64,000 nt of DNA from Closterium sp. NIES-65 (Eukaryota; Streptophyta; Zygnematophyceae; Desmidiales; Closteriaceae), in contig CANXME010001986.1 in NCBI GenBank assembly GCA_948144175.1, positions 62,001-126,000 of the forward strand. Direction: 5' to 3'. The notes below the pieces were generated by a model that saw only the letters and a program-made list of their open reading frames with translations, did not search any database and was not told the DNA's origin. The translations under genes and the position numbers were made by a program. Every line of letters starts with the position of its first letter. The stretch's first letter is position 1. This document shows positions 9,983 through 22,438 of this stretch, one piece after another.

Positions 9983-12900
9983 CTAGTCATCAGCTGCGGT
10001 AGGATCATCCGGGTCGGCCTCAGAGTCCGACTCTGGTTCTTCTACGTTGTTGCAGAAAAAGCCATCTGCTGCAATGTCGTCGTCGATGTCTATTTCGTCG
10101 CCCTCAAGCTCGTCGCGCCTGTGTTGCAGGCAGATCTTGTCCTGGGACCCATCCAGGGCGTTACTAATGCCACAGGTGAGGAAAGCCCGTTGAATCAAGT
10201 CCCTGGGCACGGCCTTCCAAGCCGCTGATATCCACTTGAGCGTTAGCTCGGGTGGTGGCTTCTTGATGTTGCCTGCCATAAAATTTAAACAATCAAAAGT
10301 CAGCCACCGCTACAAACTGATAAAGCAGCACAGGCATGGCCTGCCTCTCTCACCTTTCTTTGTCAAGGTGTCGACCCCCTCGCTCTCGAACCACTCCTGG
10401 TAGAGCTGTCGAACGGATGCCTTGAAGGAGCGATTCACCGCGACGTCCAGAGGTTGAATCTCCGAGGTGCAGCCAGCTGGGATAACGGCAGGGACGATGT
10501 TCAGCTCCCCGAACTTCTTCTTCACCTCCGCAGTCAGGTGCCCGCGGTACGAATCCAAGACGAGCATCGCTTTGCGGGGCCTCACTCCAAACTTGGTGTG
10601 GACGAATGGCTTCACTGCCCCGTCGAGCCACTCAATGACTCCGTCCGCGTCCATCCAACCGTTGGGATGGACGGACACCGTAACATCTGCACAGCCACAA
10701 ACGCACATACAACATCAGTAGACATTGAAAAAAAAAAACATGCAGCAGTGGGTGTTAATGCTCACCTGAAGGGAAATCCCCTTTAGGCAGGGTCTTCCGT
10801 TTGAAGAAGACCCACGGCTTCAGCTTCTCACCGCTGGCAGTGCAGGCGAGCATCACCGTAACTCGCTCCTTCTGATAGCCGCCGCTGCGGATAGGCACAG
10901 AGCGCAGACCCACCTCCTCGACTGTGCGTTCGGCAGGCATCTCGAGCCACATTGGTGTCTGGTCCGCGTTTATTATCCACTGCGGGTCAATCTTGTATTG
11001 GCGGCGGGTGTGACGCACGAACTGAGAAGAATTGAACGAGAATGAGATGAGTATGAACGAAGTGAGTACAAATAGGAAACCCTAATTGTGTTGTACCCCC
11101 TATGGGATACCCCACTATAGCCTACACAAACAAGTAAGCTATATGTTCTGACACACCCCCATAGGCAAAGTGGGGGAGAACAAGGGGTCACAAGACCAGT
11201 CAAGCAAAGCAAAACAAAGCTCAGGGTGGATCACAAAGTCACCACGCATTCCGAGCACAAGTTCAAAGGCCACAAGGCCAGTTCACATGCAAGATCATAT
11301 ATAGAGGTATACAAGAGTCAAGCAAGCAAGAGCAAGAGTATATATATGCGAAGGTACAAGCAAGGTCAAGAGGAGAGCAAGTGAGGCAAGACAGGCACAA
11401 GACCCAACTGCGTGCAGCAACGCTGATGATCACAAGGCGCAAGTGCCTTGGTGAAGACATCAGCAGTGTTGGCCTCAGAGGCCACGTACGCAAGTCGCAG
11501 TTGTCCACGCTGCTGTAGCTCACGAGCAAGAAAGTAGCGAAGAGCAATGTGCTTCGTTCTGTGCTCCAGTCGCTGCTCTCGACACAAGGCCAGCATGGCC
11601 TTGTTGTCTACGTACAGGACTGGAGGAGAACGAGGCTGCTCTCCAAGGTCGGTCAGCAGGTAGGTGAGCCAGCGTAACTCCTGTGCAGCCATAGCCCCAG
11701 CGTAGATCTCAGCCTCACAACTGGAGCCGAGAACAGAAGACGAGCGGGTAGCCCGCCACGAGACAGAGCCGGAACCAAGGCTGAAGGTGTAACCCTGTGA
11801 CGACCGCTGCGTAGCCTGGTCGTCAGCCCAAGAAGCGTCTGCGTGCCCAGTGAGGACCACTGGACTGCGCCCTCCAAGCACTAGCCCCATGCCCGACGTA
11901 CTGCACAAGTAGCGCAACACCCTCTTCGCTGCAGCCATGTGCTCTGGTCGGTGTCTCCCAGGAGCAACAAAGCGTGCGAGAATGCTAAGAGGGTATGCGA
12001 GGTCAGGTCGTGTGCAGGTCATCAGGTACATGAGGCAGCCAACAAGCTCTGCAAACGGGCCACTCGACTCTACGGACTCATCCGAAGGCAGAGCTGAGAG
12101 CGAGTGGCGAGTAGGCAGAGGAGTGGCCTGAGGCGAGGAGTACGTGAAGCCGAAGCGCTGAAGAACCTGCTGCACCATGTGTGACTGAGTCAGGGTAATG
12201 GTGCGGCGTGCTCTGTCCCGGGTGATCTGCAAGCCAAGGTAGCTGCGCAGTTCACCCAGGTCAGTGCACGTGTGTCTCTTCTGCAGCTCGGACTTCACGT
12301 AGGCGAGTCCAGCAGTGTCAGCTGTGGCAAAGACCAAGTCGTCGACGTACACGAGGATGTAGAACGGCGGCAGAGAGGTGTCGGTGCGCAGAAACAGCGA
12401 CGGGTCGGAAGTGGAAGGAGCAAACCCAAGTGCCGCGAGCGTAGTCCTCAGTGTGTCGTGCCACTCACGTGGCGCCTGGCGGAGACCGTAGACTGGACGC
12501 CGGAGGCTCCACTGGGTACCAGGAGGGAAAGACCCAGTGAAGCCAGGTGGGCGACGCAGCCAGATCTCCTCGTGCAGGCTGCCCTGCAAGAAAGCTGTGC
12601 TGAAGTCGAGAGAGTGCAGCTCGTAGTCACGGTGAGCAGCAACGTGCAGCAGAACCCGAAGAGTGGTCATCTTCGGGGTGGGGGAGAAGGTCTGAAAGTA
12701 GTCAACCCCCTGCCGCTGACTGAAGCCACGAGCCACGTAACGCGCCTTGAAGACAGGCGGAGAACCCGGCGGCCGCTTCACCCTGAAAATCCACATGCCA
12801 CTGACGATGTTCGCCCCAGGAGGGGGAACAGCGTCAACGTAGGTGCCTGTGGACTTCCAGGAAGCCATCTCTGCATCCATAGCTGCCTGCCACTGAGAGG

Positions 12901-15900
12901 AGTAGGGACCCTCTATCGCCTCCGCGTAAGAGCGCGGAGTCGGGATGTCTGGTGCATCCGGGTCTCCCTTAGGGGCTAGCAGTACAGACGCGAGACGAGG
13001 TGAAGCGGCGGCCAGACACTGGAACTCCTCCTGCCTGTCCTCAAGGACGTCCGTGCCCAGGGCACACTCACCCCCGACGGACGGAGGACAGGCGGACTCA
13101 GACTCAGTGACAAGACGAGCAGCGTAGTCTAGACGACAGCGCGCAGCAAAGTCGACGAGCTCAGTGACAAGGGCGGACGCAGCAGACGACTCGAAGGAGG
13201 GGTCAGTGACAGCAGTAGCCAGGAGACGTGTGACAGTAGGACTGGCAGCACGAAGAGAGTCCGACTCCGGGTCGGCAAGAGCAGGAAGAGAGGAAGCAGG
13301 AGGAGAAGGCAAAGGGGCACGCAGAGGAGCAGTGGACGGACGCAGTGACATCCGGTGCGTGCCAGGGACAGGAGGAGGACGCTGACGCGACCCGCGACCA
13401 CTAGCGCGCTCAGTACGAACAGGCGACACAGGACGAGACGCAGGCTCACGACGCTCAGTAAGACCTCCAGTCGGACCAGTGTAGGGAGAAGGAGCAGGCA
13501 AAGGGGAGGCAGGCTGTAGCTGTGGCTGTGACCGGACAGGCTGCGGACCCTCTAAGGGAGGAGGAGGAGGTGTAAGACCAAGAACCTGCTGCAGGAGCGG
13601 AACGAAGTACGGTCGGGGCCGCGCGGCGACGCTAGAAACAGCAGGAACAGCACCAGCAGCCCCGGCAGGAGCACCCACTCCAGCAGCACCTCCAGCAGCA
13701 CCACCAGAAGCTCCAGAACCCCCAGCCGCAGCACCAGGAGCACTGTCAGTCGGACCGCCAACGGCAGGCTCAGCGCCAACACCCTCAGCAGGACCAGCTC
13801 CAGGAGAACCCTCAGACCCAGCAGCTCCAGCACCCACAGTACGAGTACCGGCGGGACGCGCGGCAGCAGGACCCTCTGCTGCCGAAGAACCACCCGCACC
13901 AGCAGCACGCCTCCAGCGCCTGGCAAACCACTCACGCAGCTCCTGTGGGGAGAGTGGCTCCCGGCGAGACGAAGCACCCCCAGGCACAGCACCTCCAGGC
14001 TCAGAACCCCTAGACACAGCACCCCCAGGCGCAGCACCCCCAGGCTCAGCACCCCCAGGCACAGCACTCCCAGACTCGGCACCTCCAGGCTCAGCACCCC
14101 CAGGCACAGCACCCCCAGGCTCAGCACCCCCAGGCTCAGCACCCCCAGACTCGGCACCTCCAGGCTCAGCACCCCCAGACTCCGCACCCCCAGGCTCAGC
14201 TCCCGCAGCAGCACCAGAGTCACCAGTGACCTCGACAGGCTCGACCGCGTCTACCTGGGACACACCTGAAGGGGCAGGACCCTGAGGGGGGAGGGGGACT
14301 ACCGGGGGGGGACCTGGTACCAAGAAGAGCGGGGGTGGGGGGAGGGACGGAGTGCGGTAGGGGAAGAGACGGTAGTAGGGTACCGACTCGTCGAACGTGA
14401 CGTCCTGGGAGGACAGAACACGTCGAGAGGTGGGGTGGTAAAACTGCCACCCAGGGGCGTCGGGGGGGAACCCCAGGAAGACGCAGGGAGAAGCACGAGG
14501 GGACAGCTTGTCCGCAGACAGGTCGCGAACAAACGCCCGAGATCCCCAGACCCGGAACGCCGACGCATCGCCAACCTTCCCCGTCCACAGCAGGGCTGGG
14601 GAGGTCTCCGGTCGAGAGACCCTGGGGTGGAGGTTGACCTGGTGCGCAGCGTAACTGACCGCAAACGGCCACAGAAAATGGGGAGCAGCCGCATGCATCA
14701 TGGACGTACGAGCGACGTCCATGACCATGCCAATGCGGCGCTCAGCAATCCCATTCTGCTGTGGTGAGTCCGGAAGCGTGAAGGTCTGACGGATGCCTCG
14801 CGCACGACAGTAGGCACTCAGGAGGCCAGAGGAGAACTCTCCGCCTCTGTCCGAGTGCAGACGTAAAACAGGGAAGTCAGAGCCAAAGCTCCTCCGAAGC
14901 TGGAGACGAGCTGCGCGGATCCAGTCGATCAACACCTCAGTGACCTCACCCTTGCTGCGCAAGGGGAAGACTGTGGTGTAACGCGAGTAGTCGTCAACCA
15001 CCAGCAGGAAGTAGCGCTCCTGACCCTGTCCACGGACGCGGGCTGGGCCCCACACGTCCATGTGAAGCGTCTGCAACGGGGCCTCTATCGGAGGAAACTG
15101 GGAGGAGTGAGGGGCAGCACGCTGGCGCCCCTCGACACAGGGGACACAGGTGGGGCCAGGGCCCGGAGGAAGGGGAGGGAGAGACCGGGGAAGACCAGAC
15201 ACAAGGACTCGCGAGGCCATGCCTCTGAGCCGAAGCAGAGAGGGGTGGCCAAGGCGGTGGTGCCAGAGGAGGGTCTCGTGAGACAGACGACGACACGAGC
15301 AGGGGGCAGACTCAGGACCAGACCTGGACGCTGCAGCAAACACCTGACCAGACGTAGGGACCCTACCAGACTCAGCACCTGGAGGAGAAGCAGTGGTCAG
15401 TGTGTAGAGGCTCGACCCTGGCCGACGTGTAAACGTAGCCAGGTGGCGACCTGTATCCGCCTCCGTGCAGTGGGTCACCCGCTGACGAGCAGGGGTGAAC
15501 TGGTGGACACCCGCATCCTGGAGGTCAGCACCACTCACCAAGTTCGTCGAGAACGAGGGGAGGTAGAGACCAGTCAGGATGCCAGAGGGGGCCGCCGGAC
15601 ACGGGAGGACAGTGGAGAAGCGAGACAGGACAGGCCCCCCAGAGGGGTCAGCCAGGGACACCGCAACCGGCCGACTCAGCGGCGTGAGAGTGGTGCGGTC
15701 CCTAAAGAAGGAGCGAGACGCTCCAGAGTCAAGGGTGAAGGTGTGAGAGGCCGAAGCCGACACAGTACCTGAGAGGGCAGACTCACCAGTACCTGAGAGC
15801 ACAGACGCACTGGCACCTAGAGCAGCAGCCTCACTAGTACCTGACGCGGCAGTACCAATGCCCGGGTCAGGCGGGAAACACCGGTAACAGTCATCCTCAT

Positions 15901-16224
15901 CACTACCAGTCACAGCATACATAGCAGAGAGAATAGCATCAAAATCAAGATCATAAATAGCTACACCAGCCCTAGACAGCTCTCCCCAGCGGGGGATCTC
16001 AGCGGCCTCCGGAAACTGCTGACGCCAGGCGTCGGTCAGGCGGCCAAAGCAGCGGCGGGCTGTGTGGGCGCCTCCACACCTCTCCCCTGCACGGTCACCT
16101 GTGCGAAGAACGTAGGGGCAGGGACCAAGCGCACCACCACGCTGACGCTGCAAGTACCACTCACGGAGCTGCTGAGGGCCGGGGACGGTGCGAGAGCGCT
16201 GCTGCTGCTGTGGCTGCTGCTGCG

Positions 16225-16255
<31 letters not shown>

Positions 16256-19200
16256 CTGACCACCCCCAGAGCTGCTCCGCTGGGACGAGCCACTCCGACC
16301 CCCGCCTCCACCGCCACCCCCGCCTCCACCGCCACCCCCGTCTCCACCGCCACCCCCGCCTCCACCGCCACCCCCGTCTCCACCGCCACCTCCCCCACCA
16401 GGACCGTCGCTCCCACCGCTCCCACCGCCTCCTCCGCTACCACCTCCGCCGCCACCTCCGCCTCCACCGCCGCCACCAGTACCTCCACTCCCGCCACCAC
16501 CCCCACCGCCACCCCCACTCCCCCCGCCACCCCCACCGCCTCCTCCACCGCCCCCTCTAGTTCCACCCGCTCCCTTGCCCCCTTTGCCCTTGCCAGAGCG
16601 GCGTCTGCCGCTGGGGGCAGACGCCGCGCCGACCGACTCAAAACCAGTGAGGTCGGCCGCAGCGGCAGAGGCGACAGAGGGCAGCAGGGGGGAAGGACCA
16701 CACCCCTCAAAGATGGGGGTGCGAGGGTCACCCCGAGAGGCCCCTACAGCGACAATACTCTTCTCAGCCGCTAGCAGGGACTCCTCAAGGAGATCGACAG
16801 TGAGAGTGGTGGGACAGACAGAGAGAAACTGGTCCCTAACGGCACGAAGGGACTCAGGGAGACGGGTGACGAGAAAGTAGAGAGTGATGTACATGGGAGG
16901 AGGGTTCGCAGCGCGGAACTCAGCAGGAAGGGCAGCGCGGTAGCGGGTGTCACTAGCACGGAGGTGGGTAACGAGGTCAGCAACAGTGGGAAAGGAGGCG
17001 AGGTCAGGGAAGAGAAACGGTAGCATGAGGCGGCTAAGGGTAGCGGAGGAAGGGGAGGAGTAGCGTGCAACTACAGCGTCGTACAAGGCCTGAGCGGTCT
17101 TGCACTGACTAAAGTGGGCACGCTCAGAGGAAGGGAGGTGGCGACGCACAGCAAGACGTGCAGCAGCATCGCGGGTCGCCCACTTGGAGCGAACGGCAGA
17201 GTCAGCATCAGCAGGTGGGGCAGGGACAGCGCCAGAGACAAAGTCAAAGAGAGAGACCTCATCTATCGCATCACAGAGTAAGTACAGCTGCAGGTCTTCA
17301 ATCCAGACGGCAAAGTCAATGGCCCTCCCCTCAGCGTCAAACGTAAGGACATTGGGGGTGGCCATGGCAGCAGCTGAAAGTCTCACCGGGCTGGGAGAGT
17401 CGGGTAGTGCAGCAGCAGAGGAACACAGCTCAGGGACAGCGGCACGGCTCGGGCGGCTCGGGTTGCTGGGGCGGCGCGGGCGGCTCGGGCGGCTCGGGCG
17501 GCTCGGGCGGCTCGGGCGGCTCGGGCGGCTGGGGCGGCTCGGGCGGCTCGCGCGGCTCGGGCGGCTCGGGCGGCTCGGGCGGCTCGGGTTGCTGGGGCGG
17601 CGCGGGCGGCTCGGGCTGCTGGGCTGTACGGGCGGCTCGTGCGGCGCTGGTGTCGCGACGGGCGGCTCACTGGCGGCTCGCGGGCGGCTGCACAGGCGGC
17701 TCAGGGACGGCGGCGCGGGCGGCTCAGGGAGCTCACGGGCGGCTGCGACGGGCGGCTCGCGGGCGTCGGGCGCTAGGGCGTTGGGGCGACGGCGGGCGGC
17801 GCTCAGGCGTTCGGGCGGGCGGCCGTAAGGGTGAAAGGGCGGGCGGCGCTCGGGCGCTAGGGCGGGCGGCCGGCCGTCAGGGCGCTCGGGCGAGTGGCGC
17901 ACGGGCGCTAGGGCGGGCGGCCGTCAGGGCGCTAGGGCGAGCGGCGCTCGGGCGCTAGGGCGGGCGGCCGTCAGGGCTCTAGGGCGGGCGGCGCTCGGGC
18001 GCTAGGGCGGGCGGCGCTCGGGCGCTAGGGCGGGCGGCGCTCGGGCGCTAGGGCGGGCGGCGCTCGGGCGCTAGGGCGGGCGGCGCTCGGGCGCTGGGGC
18101 GGGCGGCCGTCAGGGCGCTAGGGCGGGCGGCCGTCAGGGCGCTAGGGCGGTTGGCGCTCGGGCGCTAGGGCGGACGGCCGTCAGGGCGCTAGGGCGGGCG
18201 GTCGTCAGGGCGCTAGGGCGGGCGGCCGTCAGGGCACTAGGGCGGGCGGCCGTAAGAGGAGGGAGCAGCGGGAGCGCGACGGTAGGGGCGACACGCAGGG
18301 TCGCTAAAAAAAAGGGCGCGCGCCTCGGGGCGCGCTTCGGTGGGCCCTAGGAACAGTCCCTAGGAGGGGACCTGCTCTGATTCCATGAGAAGAATTGAAC
18401 GAGAATGAGATGAGTATGAATGAAGTGAGTACAAATAGGAAACCCTAATTGTGTTGTACCCCCTATGGGATACCCCACTATAGCCTACACAAACAAGTAA
18501 GCTATATGTTCTGACACGAACTTCCAGAAATTCCTGACGTCAGTCTCGCAGTCTGGGAGTACGGGTGGGAGGGAAAGAGAGAAGACAGTATTAATGACGC
18601 GTTAAAATTCAACCGTGAAACATAAAGAGACAAACAACACAAAGCAGTACACATTAAACTGCAACCATTTCCCACAAACTCACTGGCAGCAAGCTTCTGG
18701 CCGACCCTGGTCTTCGCTCGGGTTGTCAGATTCCAACGGCGGCGAAACCACTCAGTCCACCGCTGCGAGCCGGACCACTTTACCTGTGGGTGCAATTCTT
18801 TCATCACCTCATGCGACCACTTCTGTAGGCGAGCGATCGAGACCGCGAGACATTTTTTACGGTGGGCAAGAAACCTCCTGTAGACTTCAGCTTCCATGTC
18901 GCGATACCACGAGCTCCTTCCGCGCCCATGAAGACGCTTGCGAGCAGCATGCGCGCCCTCCAGGTCAGCCTTCCGGGTCTTCCATTCTGCGAGTGACCTT
19001 CGGGAGATGCCGGTTTGGCGAGACATCTGCCGCACGCTCATGTGCCCGGACTCAAGCTTGAGAATCCACTGCAGTTTCTCCTGCGATGTGTAAGAGTGCC
19101 GCTTGTGACTTGAAGGCTTGTGCCTGGGGGAGGGAGGACGGGCATCGCGATTCTCGCGAGAAGGGTGGGGCCGTTTCTTATTGGGGGGGGGGGAGGTGGG

Positions 19201-19749
19201 AATAGGCAGGTGCTCTGGAAGACCGTCGGCAGCCCAAAACTCCACGTCATCCTCCGCACCAGCCGCGGATTCGTCCAACGGGCAATCAGCCGGGGCTCCC
19301 CAGCGTGGCGACGGTGCGGAGGAAGACGATGCGCCACCAGCGCGGTCGGGCTCGGACAGGTACGCGTCAAACGCCGAGTAGCCAGGAGGGAGGAGAAGCT
19401 GCAGGACCCCCTGACGTGGAGCACCAAACACAGGCGGGTCAGGAGGGGACGGAGGAGCTGGAGGAACCGGAGGCGCCGGGGGAGCGGGAGGTGCAGGAGG
19501 AGTTGGAGGAGTGGGAGGAACGGGAGGAGCTACTGGTTGACACGGAGGGACGGGCGCAGGGCGCGACTGCCATTGAGAGTAGTCACAGGTGTCTCGGCGG
19601 GTGTTTTCTCTGGCAGCAGGATGGCGGCGGAACAAGAAATGCGTGCGTGGAAGGCCCGCCATGGCCACGGCAGGCCAAACGAACAAAGAAACTGAAGGCA
19701 AAAGTCGAGAATGAGGGTTGTATGAAGCCCTCGCCCGAGACCCCTTCAT
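9983..19749 (-). CDS. Pogo/CENP-B-type DDE transposase, interrupted by Copia-A1
   Basis: Exons on the minus strand: 19749-18684; 18552-18517 joined across the Copia-A1 insertion to 11017-10766 (the CGAAC target counted once); 10686-10354; 10272-9983. All junctions are GT-AG, phase 1; ancestral product about 658 residues. N-terminal Pro-rich and acidic region, then a helix-turn-helix (SYTSQEKLQWILKLE ... TGISRRSLAEWK), a second Tc5/CENP-B-type DNA-binding block (residues ~270-350), then the catalytic core with Asp386 (INADQT), Asp496 (MLVLDSYRGH) and Asp532 (IQPLDVAVN), spacing typical of pogo DDD enzymes. The C-terminal tail is acidic. The start at 19749 is the first Met of the open frame; Met at 19662 is an alternative. 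Apart from Copia-A1, which lies in the second exon, I see no disabling change. The product would cut at TA. Confidence 0.88.
11023..11153 (-). repeat. Copia-A1 3' LTR
   Basis: 131 bp, one difference from the 5' LTR. Confidence 0.97.
11366..17365 (-). CDS. Copia-A1 gag-pol polyprotein
   Basis: About 1999 residues from the MATP start shared by the other copies of the family; the open frame extends upstream only through leader repeats. Order: gag capsid-like block (~1-230), long poly-Gly region, poly-Gln stretch, a Cys/His knuckle of unusual spacing (CGGAHTARRC preceded by a distant Cys), protease DSGAS, GAG-pre-integrase (HHRLGHPS, CVPC), integrase core (DVWG, HSDRGGEF, AERR), a linker of GGAEP-type repeats, copia reverse transcriptase with YVDD, and RNase H (GHADASWADD). 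Function is retrotransposon replication in virus-like particles. No breaks seen. Confidence 0.95.
17383..18250 (-). repeat. Copia-A1 leader minisatellites
   Basis: Between primer-binding site and gag: GGCGGCTCG units (about 17440-17640) and units of about 21-23 bp built from GCGCTAGGGCGGGCGG (about 17760-18250). Extremely GC-rich. Confidence 0.85.
18386..18516 (-). repeat. Copia-A1 5' LTR
   Basis: 131 bp, TGTCAGAACATATAG to TTCTTCTCA in element orientation; pairs with 11023-11153. Confidence 0.97.
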
Positions 19750-19951
19750 TTTCGCGGCCCGGCCTCCTCTGCGGGAAAAGGGTGGCCCCAGTCAAGATTC
19801 CCCGCAGAGGAGCTGAGCTGGGCAGCTCCTTGCCTCGGTGGCGGGGAATTTTGCTGTTGATGGGCATACCGTGGCTGAACCACGACGTGCCCACGATCGC
19901 ATGCAACCCTGATTGGGCCGCTGTGATGCGAGGTACGTGTGCACTGGCATG

Positions 19952-20024
19952 GGCCAGGTTCACGTTCGATGAACCTGGCCTGGCCAACAAGGCGTGGAAG
20001 GCGTGAAGCCACGCCTTGTTGGCC
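19952..20024. repeat. Two adjacent perfect hairpins in the pogo-like transposon
   Basis: 19952-19980 has 11-bp arms around a 7-nt loop. 19982-20024 has 16-bp arms (GGCCAACAAGGCGTGG) around an ~11-nt loop. They lie upstream of the transposase start, in its probable 5' UTR or promoter. Confidence 0.85.
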
Positions 20025-20218
20025 GTTTCACGCGCAATGCATGCACAGTTTCGAACGTTCTCGACCCAGGTGAATCCGCCTTTGAGAATGCTTCGATTTG
20101 GTATATTTAAAAACAAAATTCAATTTTGACAAATTATAAACGCCGGCGCTTATAAATTTACTATATTATAAGCCCACCCCCTCAAAAAAACATGTTATAT
20201 TATAGCCCCCCATGGGGG

Positions 20219-20237
20219 TATATCCGGGGGGTGACGG
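20219..20237. repeat. Right terminal inverted repeat of the pogo-like transposon
   Basis: Exact inverse of 9665-9683, followed by the TA duplication. Confidence 0.95.
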
Positions 20238-20574
20238 TATGTGAGGGCAAAGTAAGTTATCTAAGCAAGCAAGTACAAAGGTTTATATAAGAGTACAAAT
20301 AATACGAAGAGATATAATTAAACTGCTTTACTGTTGCGGTTCGATACAGTGCGACTCAGGCAACTGCTCAATGTCGAGTCAGTTGTGTGTCCTTGCTGTC
20401 GCGCTGCATTTGTCAAGTCAAAGGTCGCTGACCTTTGACTTTCGCGTAACCTCCAGCGGTTACTTCAACCTCCGAGGGTTGACTCGCTGGTGCCTCGATA
20501 TGCTCTGCTTCGCTTGTGCCTTGGTGTTTCGACACGACAGAGGCGCTTAACTTAATTTTTTCCCAACACTCCCC

Positions 20575-21332
20575 TTCGCTTCTGGAGTGTCGCTGCTGGT
20601 GACGTGGCTTTGTCCAGTCAGCAGCATGCAGTACTCGAACTTCTGTTTTCTGAATTTCTTGGTCAAGTAGTCGGCTGCCATCTCGGACGTGGGACAATAG
20701 GATAGTTCAAGTCTCCCCTTCTCAACCTCGTCTTTCACGAAGAAATATCGCAGAGCGATATGCTTCGTTCTGTTCGCGAATCCACTTTTGTTGGCGATGC
20801 GAATTGCAGATTGGTTGTTGCAGAACAGAGTGAAGTTGGGTAACTGGGCTAACTTCGCTTCTTCCAGCAGCTCGCGAAGATAGAGTCCTTCCTTGGTGGC
20901 TGAGCAGAGTGCAATATATTCTGCTTCAGCTGACGAGAGAGCAATTAATTACTGCTTACTCGATTGCCAGGAGATCGGTCCGATAGGTTCGAGGCGGTAG
21001 ATGTAGCCAGTGCGGGAGCGCCTATTGTCTGAGTCGCCAGCGTGATCAGCGTCGACGTAGCCGATTAATTTAGTCGGTGTGGTTGTGTTCTTATAGTAGG
21101 TTAGGCCGATCGTTGAGGTACTGACGTAGTGGTGGAGAGCGCGGTCGAGCTCCGCCAGGTGTTCTGCTTCAGGCTTCTTGAGGTAGGTGGCGAGCTGGCT
21201 TGCAGAGTAGGATAGATCTGGGCGGCAGGTGACGGCTGCGAAGAGAAGGCAGCCCAGCTTTCTCTGGTAGTCGCGTATCCCGGCGGATTTGAGTAGAGAG
21301 GATCCTTCCTTGTGGTTTCCTGTCGCGTAGCG
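20575..21332 (-). pseudogene. Copia-B RNase H part and 3' end (fossil)
   Basis: Minus-strand translation shows copia RNase H features (YCPTSEMAADYLTK near 20640-20700, preceded by the histidine/asparagine-containing core) and ends next to the 3' LTR. Broken. Confidence 0.75.
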
Positions 21333-21464
21333 TGTCAGAACATATAGCTTACTTGTTTCTGTAGGCTATAGTGGGGTATCCAATAGGGGGTACAACCCAA
21401 TTAGGGTTTCCTATTTGTACTCACTTCGTTCATAGTCATTTCATTCTCGTTCTTTGTTTTCACA
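21333..21464 (+). repeat. Copia-A2 5' LTR
   Basis: 132 bp, TGTCAGAACATATAG to TTTTCACA, identical to 28609-28740. Confidence 0.97.
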
Positions 21465-21555
21465 TGGTATCAGAGCAGGTTCCCTCCTAGGGACTGCTTC
21501 TAGGGCCCACCGAACCGCGCCCCGAGGCGCGTTTTTTTTTTAGCGACCCGTCGTG

Positions 21556-22376
21556 TCGCCCCTAGCGGACCGTTGCGCCGCCCTTCCCCTCGCGGCTCCG
21601 CCGCCCTTCCCTAGCGGCCCCGCCGCCCTTCGATCGCGGCCCCGCCGCCCTCTGCTACGCGGCCCCGCCGCCGCCCTTCGATCGCGGCCCCGCCGCCCTC
21701 TGCTACGCGGCCCCGCCGCCCTCTGCTACGCGGCCCCACCGCCCTCTGCTACGCGGCCCCGCCGCCCTTCGATCGAGGCCCCGCCGCCCTCTGCTACGCG
21801 GCCCCGCCGCCCTTCGATCGCGGCCCCGCCGCCCTCTGCTACGCGGCCCCGCCGCCCTCTGCTACGCGGCCCCGCCGCCCCCTGCTACGCGGCCCCGCCG
21901 CTCTCTTCGGTAGCGGCCCCCGCCGCCCTCTGCTACGCGGCCCCGCCGCCCTCTGCTACGCGGCCCCGCCGCCCTCTGCTACGCGGCCCCGCCGCTCTCT
22001 TCGGTCGCGGCCCCGCCGCCACTCTGCTACGCGGCCCCGCCGATCCGCCCAGCAGCAGCCGCCGCCGCCTGAGCCGCCGCCGAGCCGCCGCCGAGCCGCC
22101 GCCGAGCCGCCGCCGAGCCGCCGCCGAGCCGCCGCCGAGCCGCCGCCCGAGCCGCCGCCGAGCCGCCGCCGAGCCGCCGCCGAGCCGCCGCCCGAGCCGC
22201 CGCCGAGCCGCCCGTGCCGCCCGAGCCGCCGCCGAGCCGCCCGTGACGCCCGAGCCGCCCGCGCCGCCCAGCAGCACTCGAGCCGCCGCCGAGCCGCCGC
22301 CGAGCCGCCGCCGAGCCGCCGCCCGAGCCGCCGCCCGAGCCGCCCGCGCCGCCCGAGCCGCCTGCGGAGCCGTGCT
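21556..22376 (+). repeat. Copia-A2 leader minisatellites
   Basis: Arrays of CGGCCCCGCCGCCCTCTGCT-type units (about 21590-22040) then CCGAGCCGCCG-type units (about 22060-22360). They differ in sequence from the leader arrays of A1 and A3. Confidence 0.9.
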
Positions 22377-22438
22377 GCTGTTCCTCTGCTGCTGACCTAC
22401 CCGCCTCTCCCAGCCCGGTGAGATTTTCAGCTGCTGTC

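Larger units (their letters stand above)
11023..18516 (-). mobile_element. Copia-A1: young, apparently whole Ty1/copia element
   Basis: LTRs 18386-18516 (5') and 11023-11153 (3'), 131 bp each, differing at one position. Target duplication CGAAC (11018-11022; 18517-18521). Primer-binding site TGGAATCAGAGC at 18374-18385. Polypurine tract complementary to CACCCCCATAGG just inside the 3' LTR. One long uninterrupted gag-pol frame. It sits in the second exon of the pogo-like transposase. Looks whole and very recent. Confidence 0.96.
9665..20237 (-). mobile_element. Pogo-like (Tc1/mariner superfamily) DNA transposon, itself split by Copia-A1
   Basis: Flanked by TA duplications (9663-9664, 20238-20239). 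Both ends carry the 19-bp inverted repeat CCGTCACCCCCCGGATATA (9665-9683; 20219-20237). Copia-B's other LTR shows the empty site CTGGTATGTG. Without Copia-A1 it is about 3.07 kb. Subterminal TATAAGCGC-like words recur at 9680-9830 and near 20145-20190, plausible transposase-binding sites. It carries one four-exon CENP-B/pogo-type transposase gene. Confidence 0.92.
9558..20568 (-). repeat. Copia-B 3' LTR, split by the pogo-like transposon
   Basis: LTR pieces 9558-9664 and 20240-20568 match the intact LTR at 40613. The TA at 9663-9664 and 20238-20239 is the target duplication of the inserted transposon. Confidence 0.95.

Noticed and set aside
12272-12979. Long open frames antisense or frame-shifted to the copia polyproteins (also at 15062, 16064, 24907, 27505 and elsewhere)
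   Set aside because: They mirror GC-rich codon use of the sense gag-pol and are present only because stops are rare in that composition.
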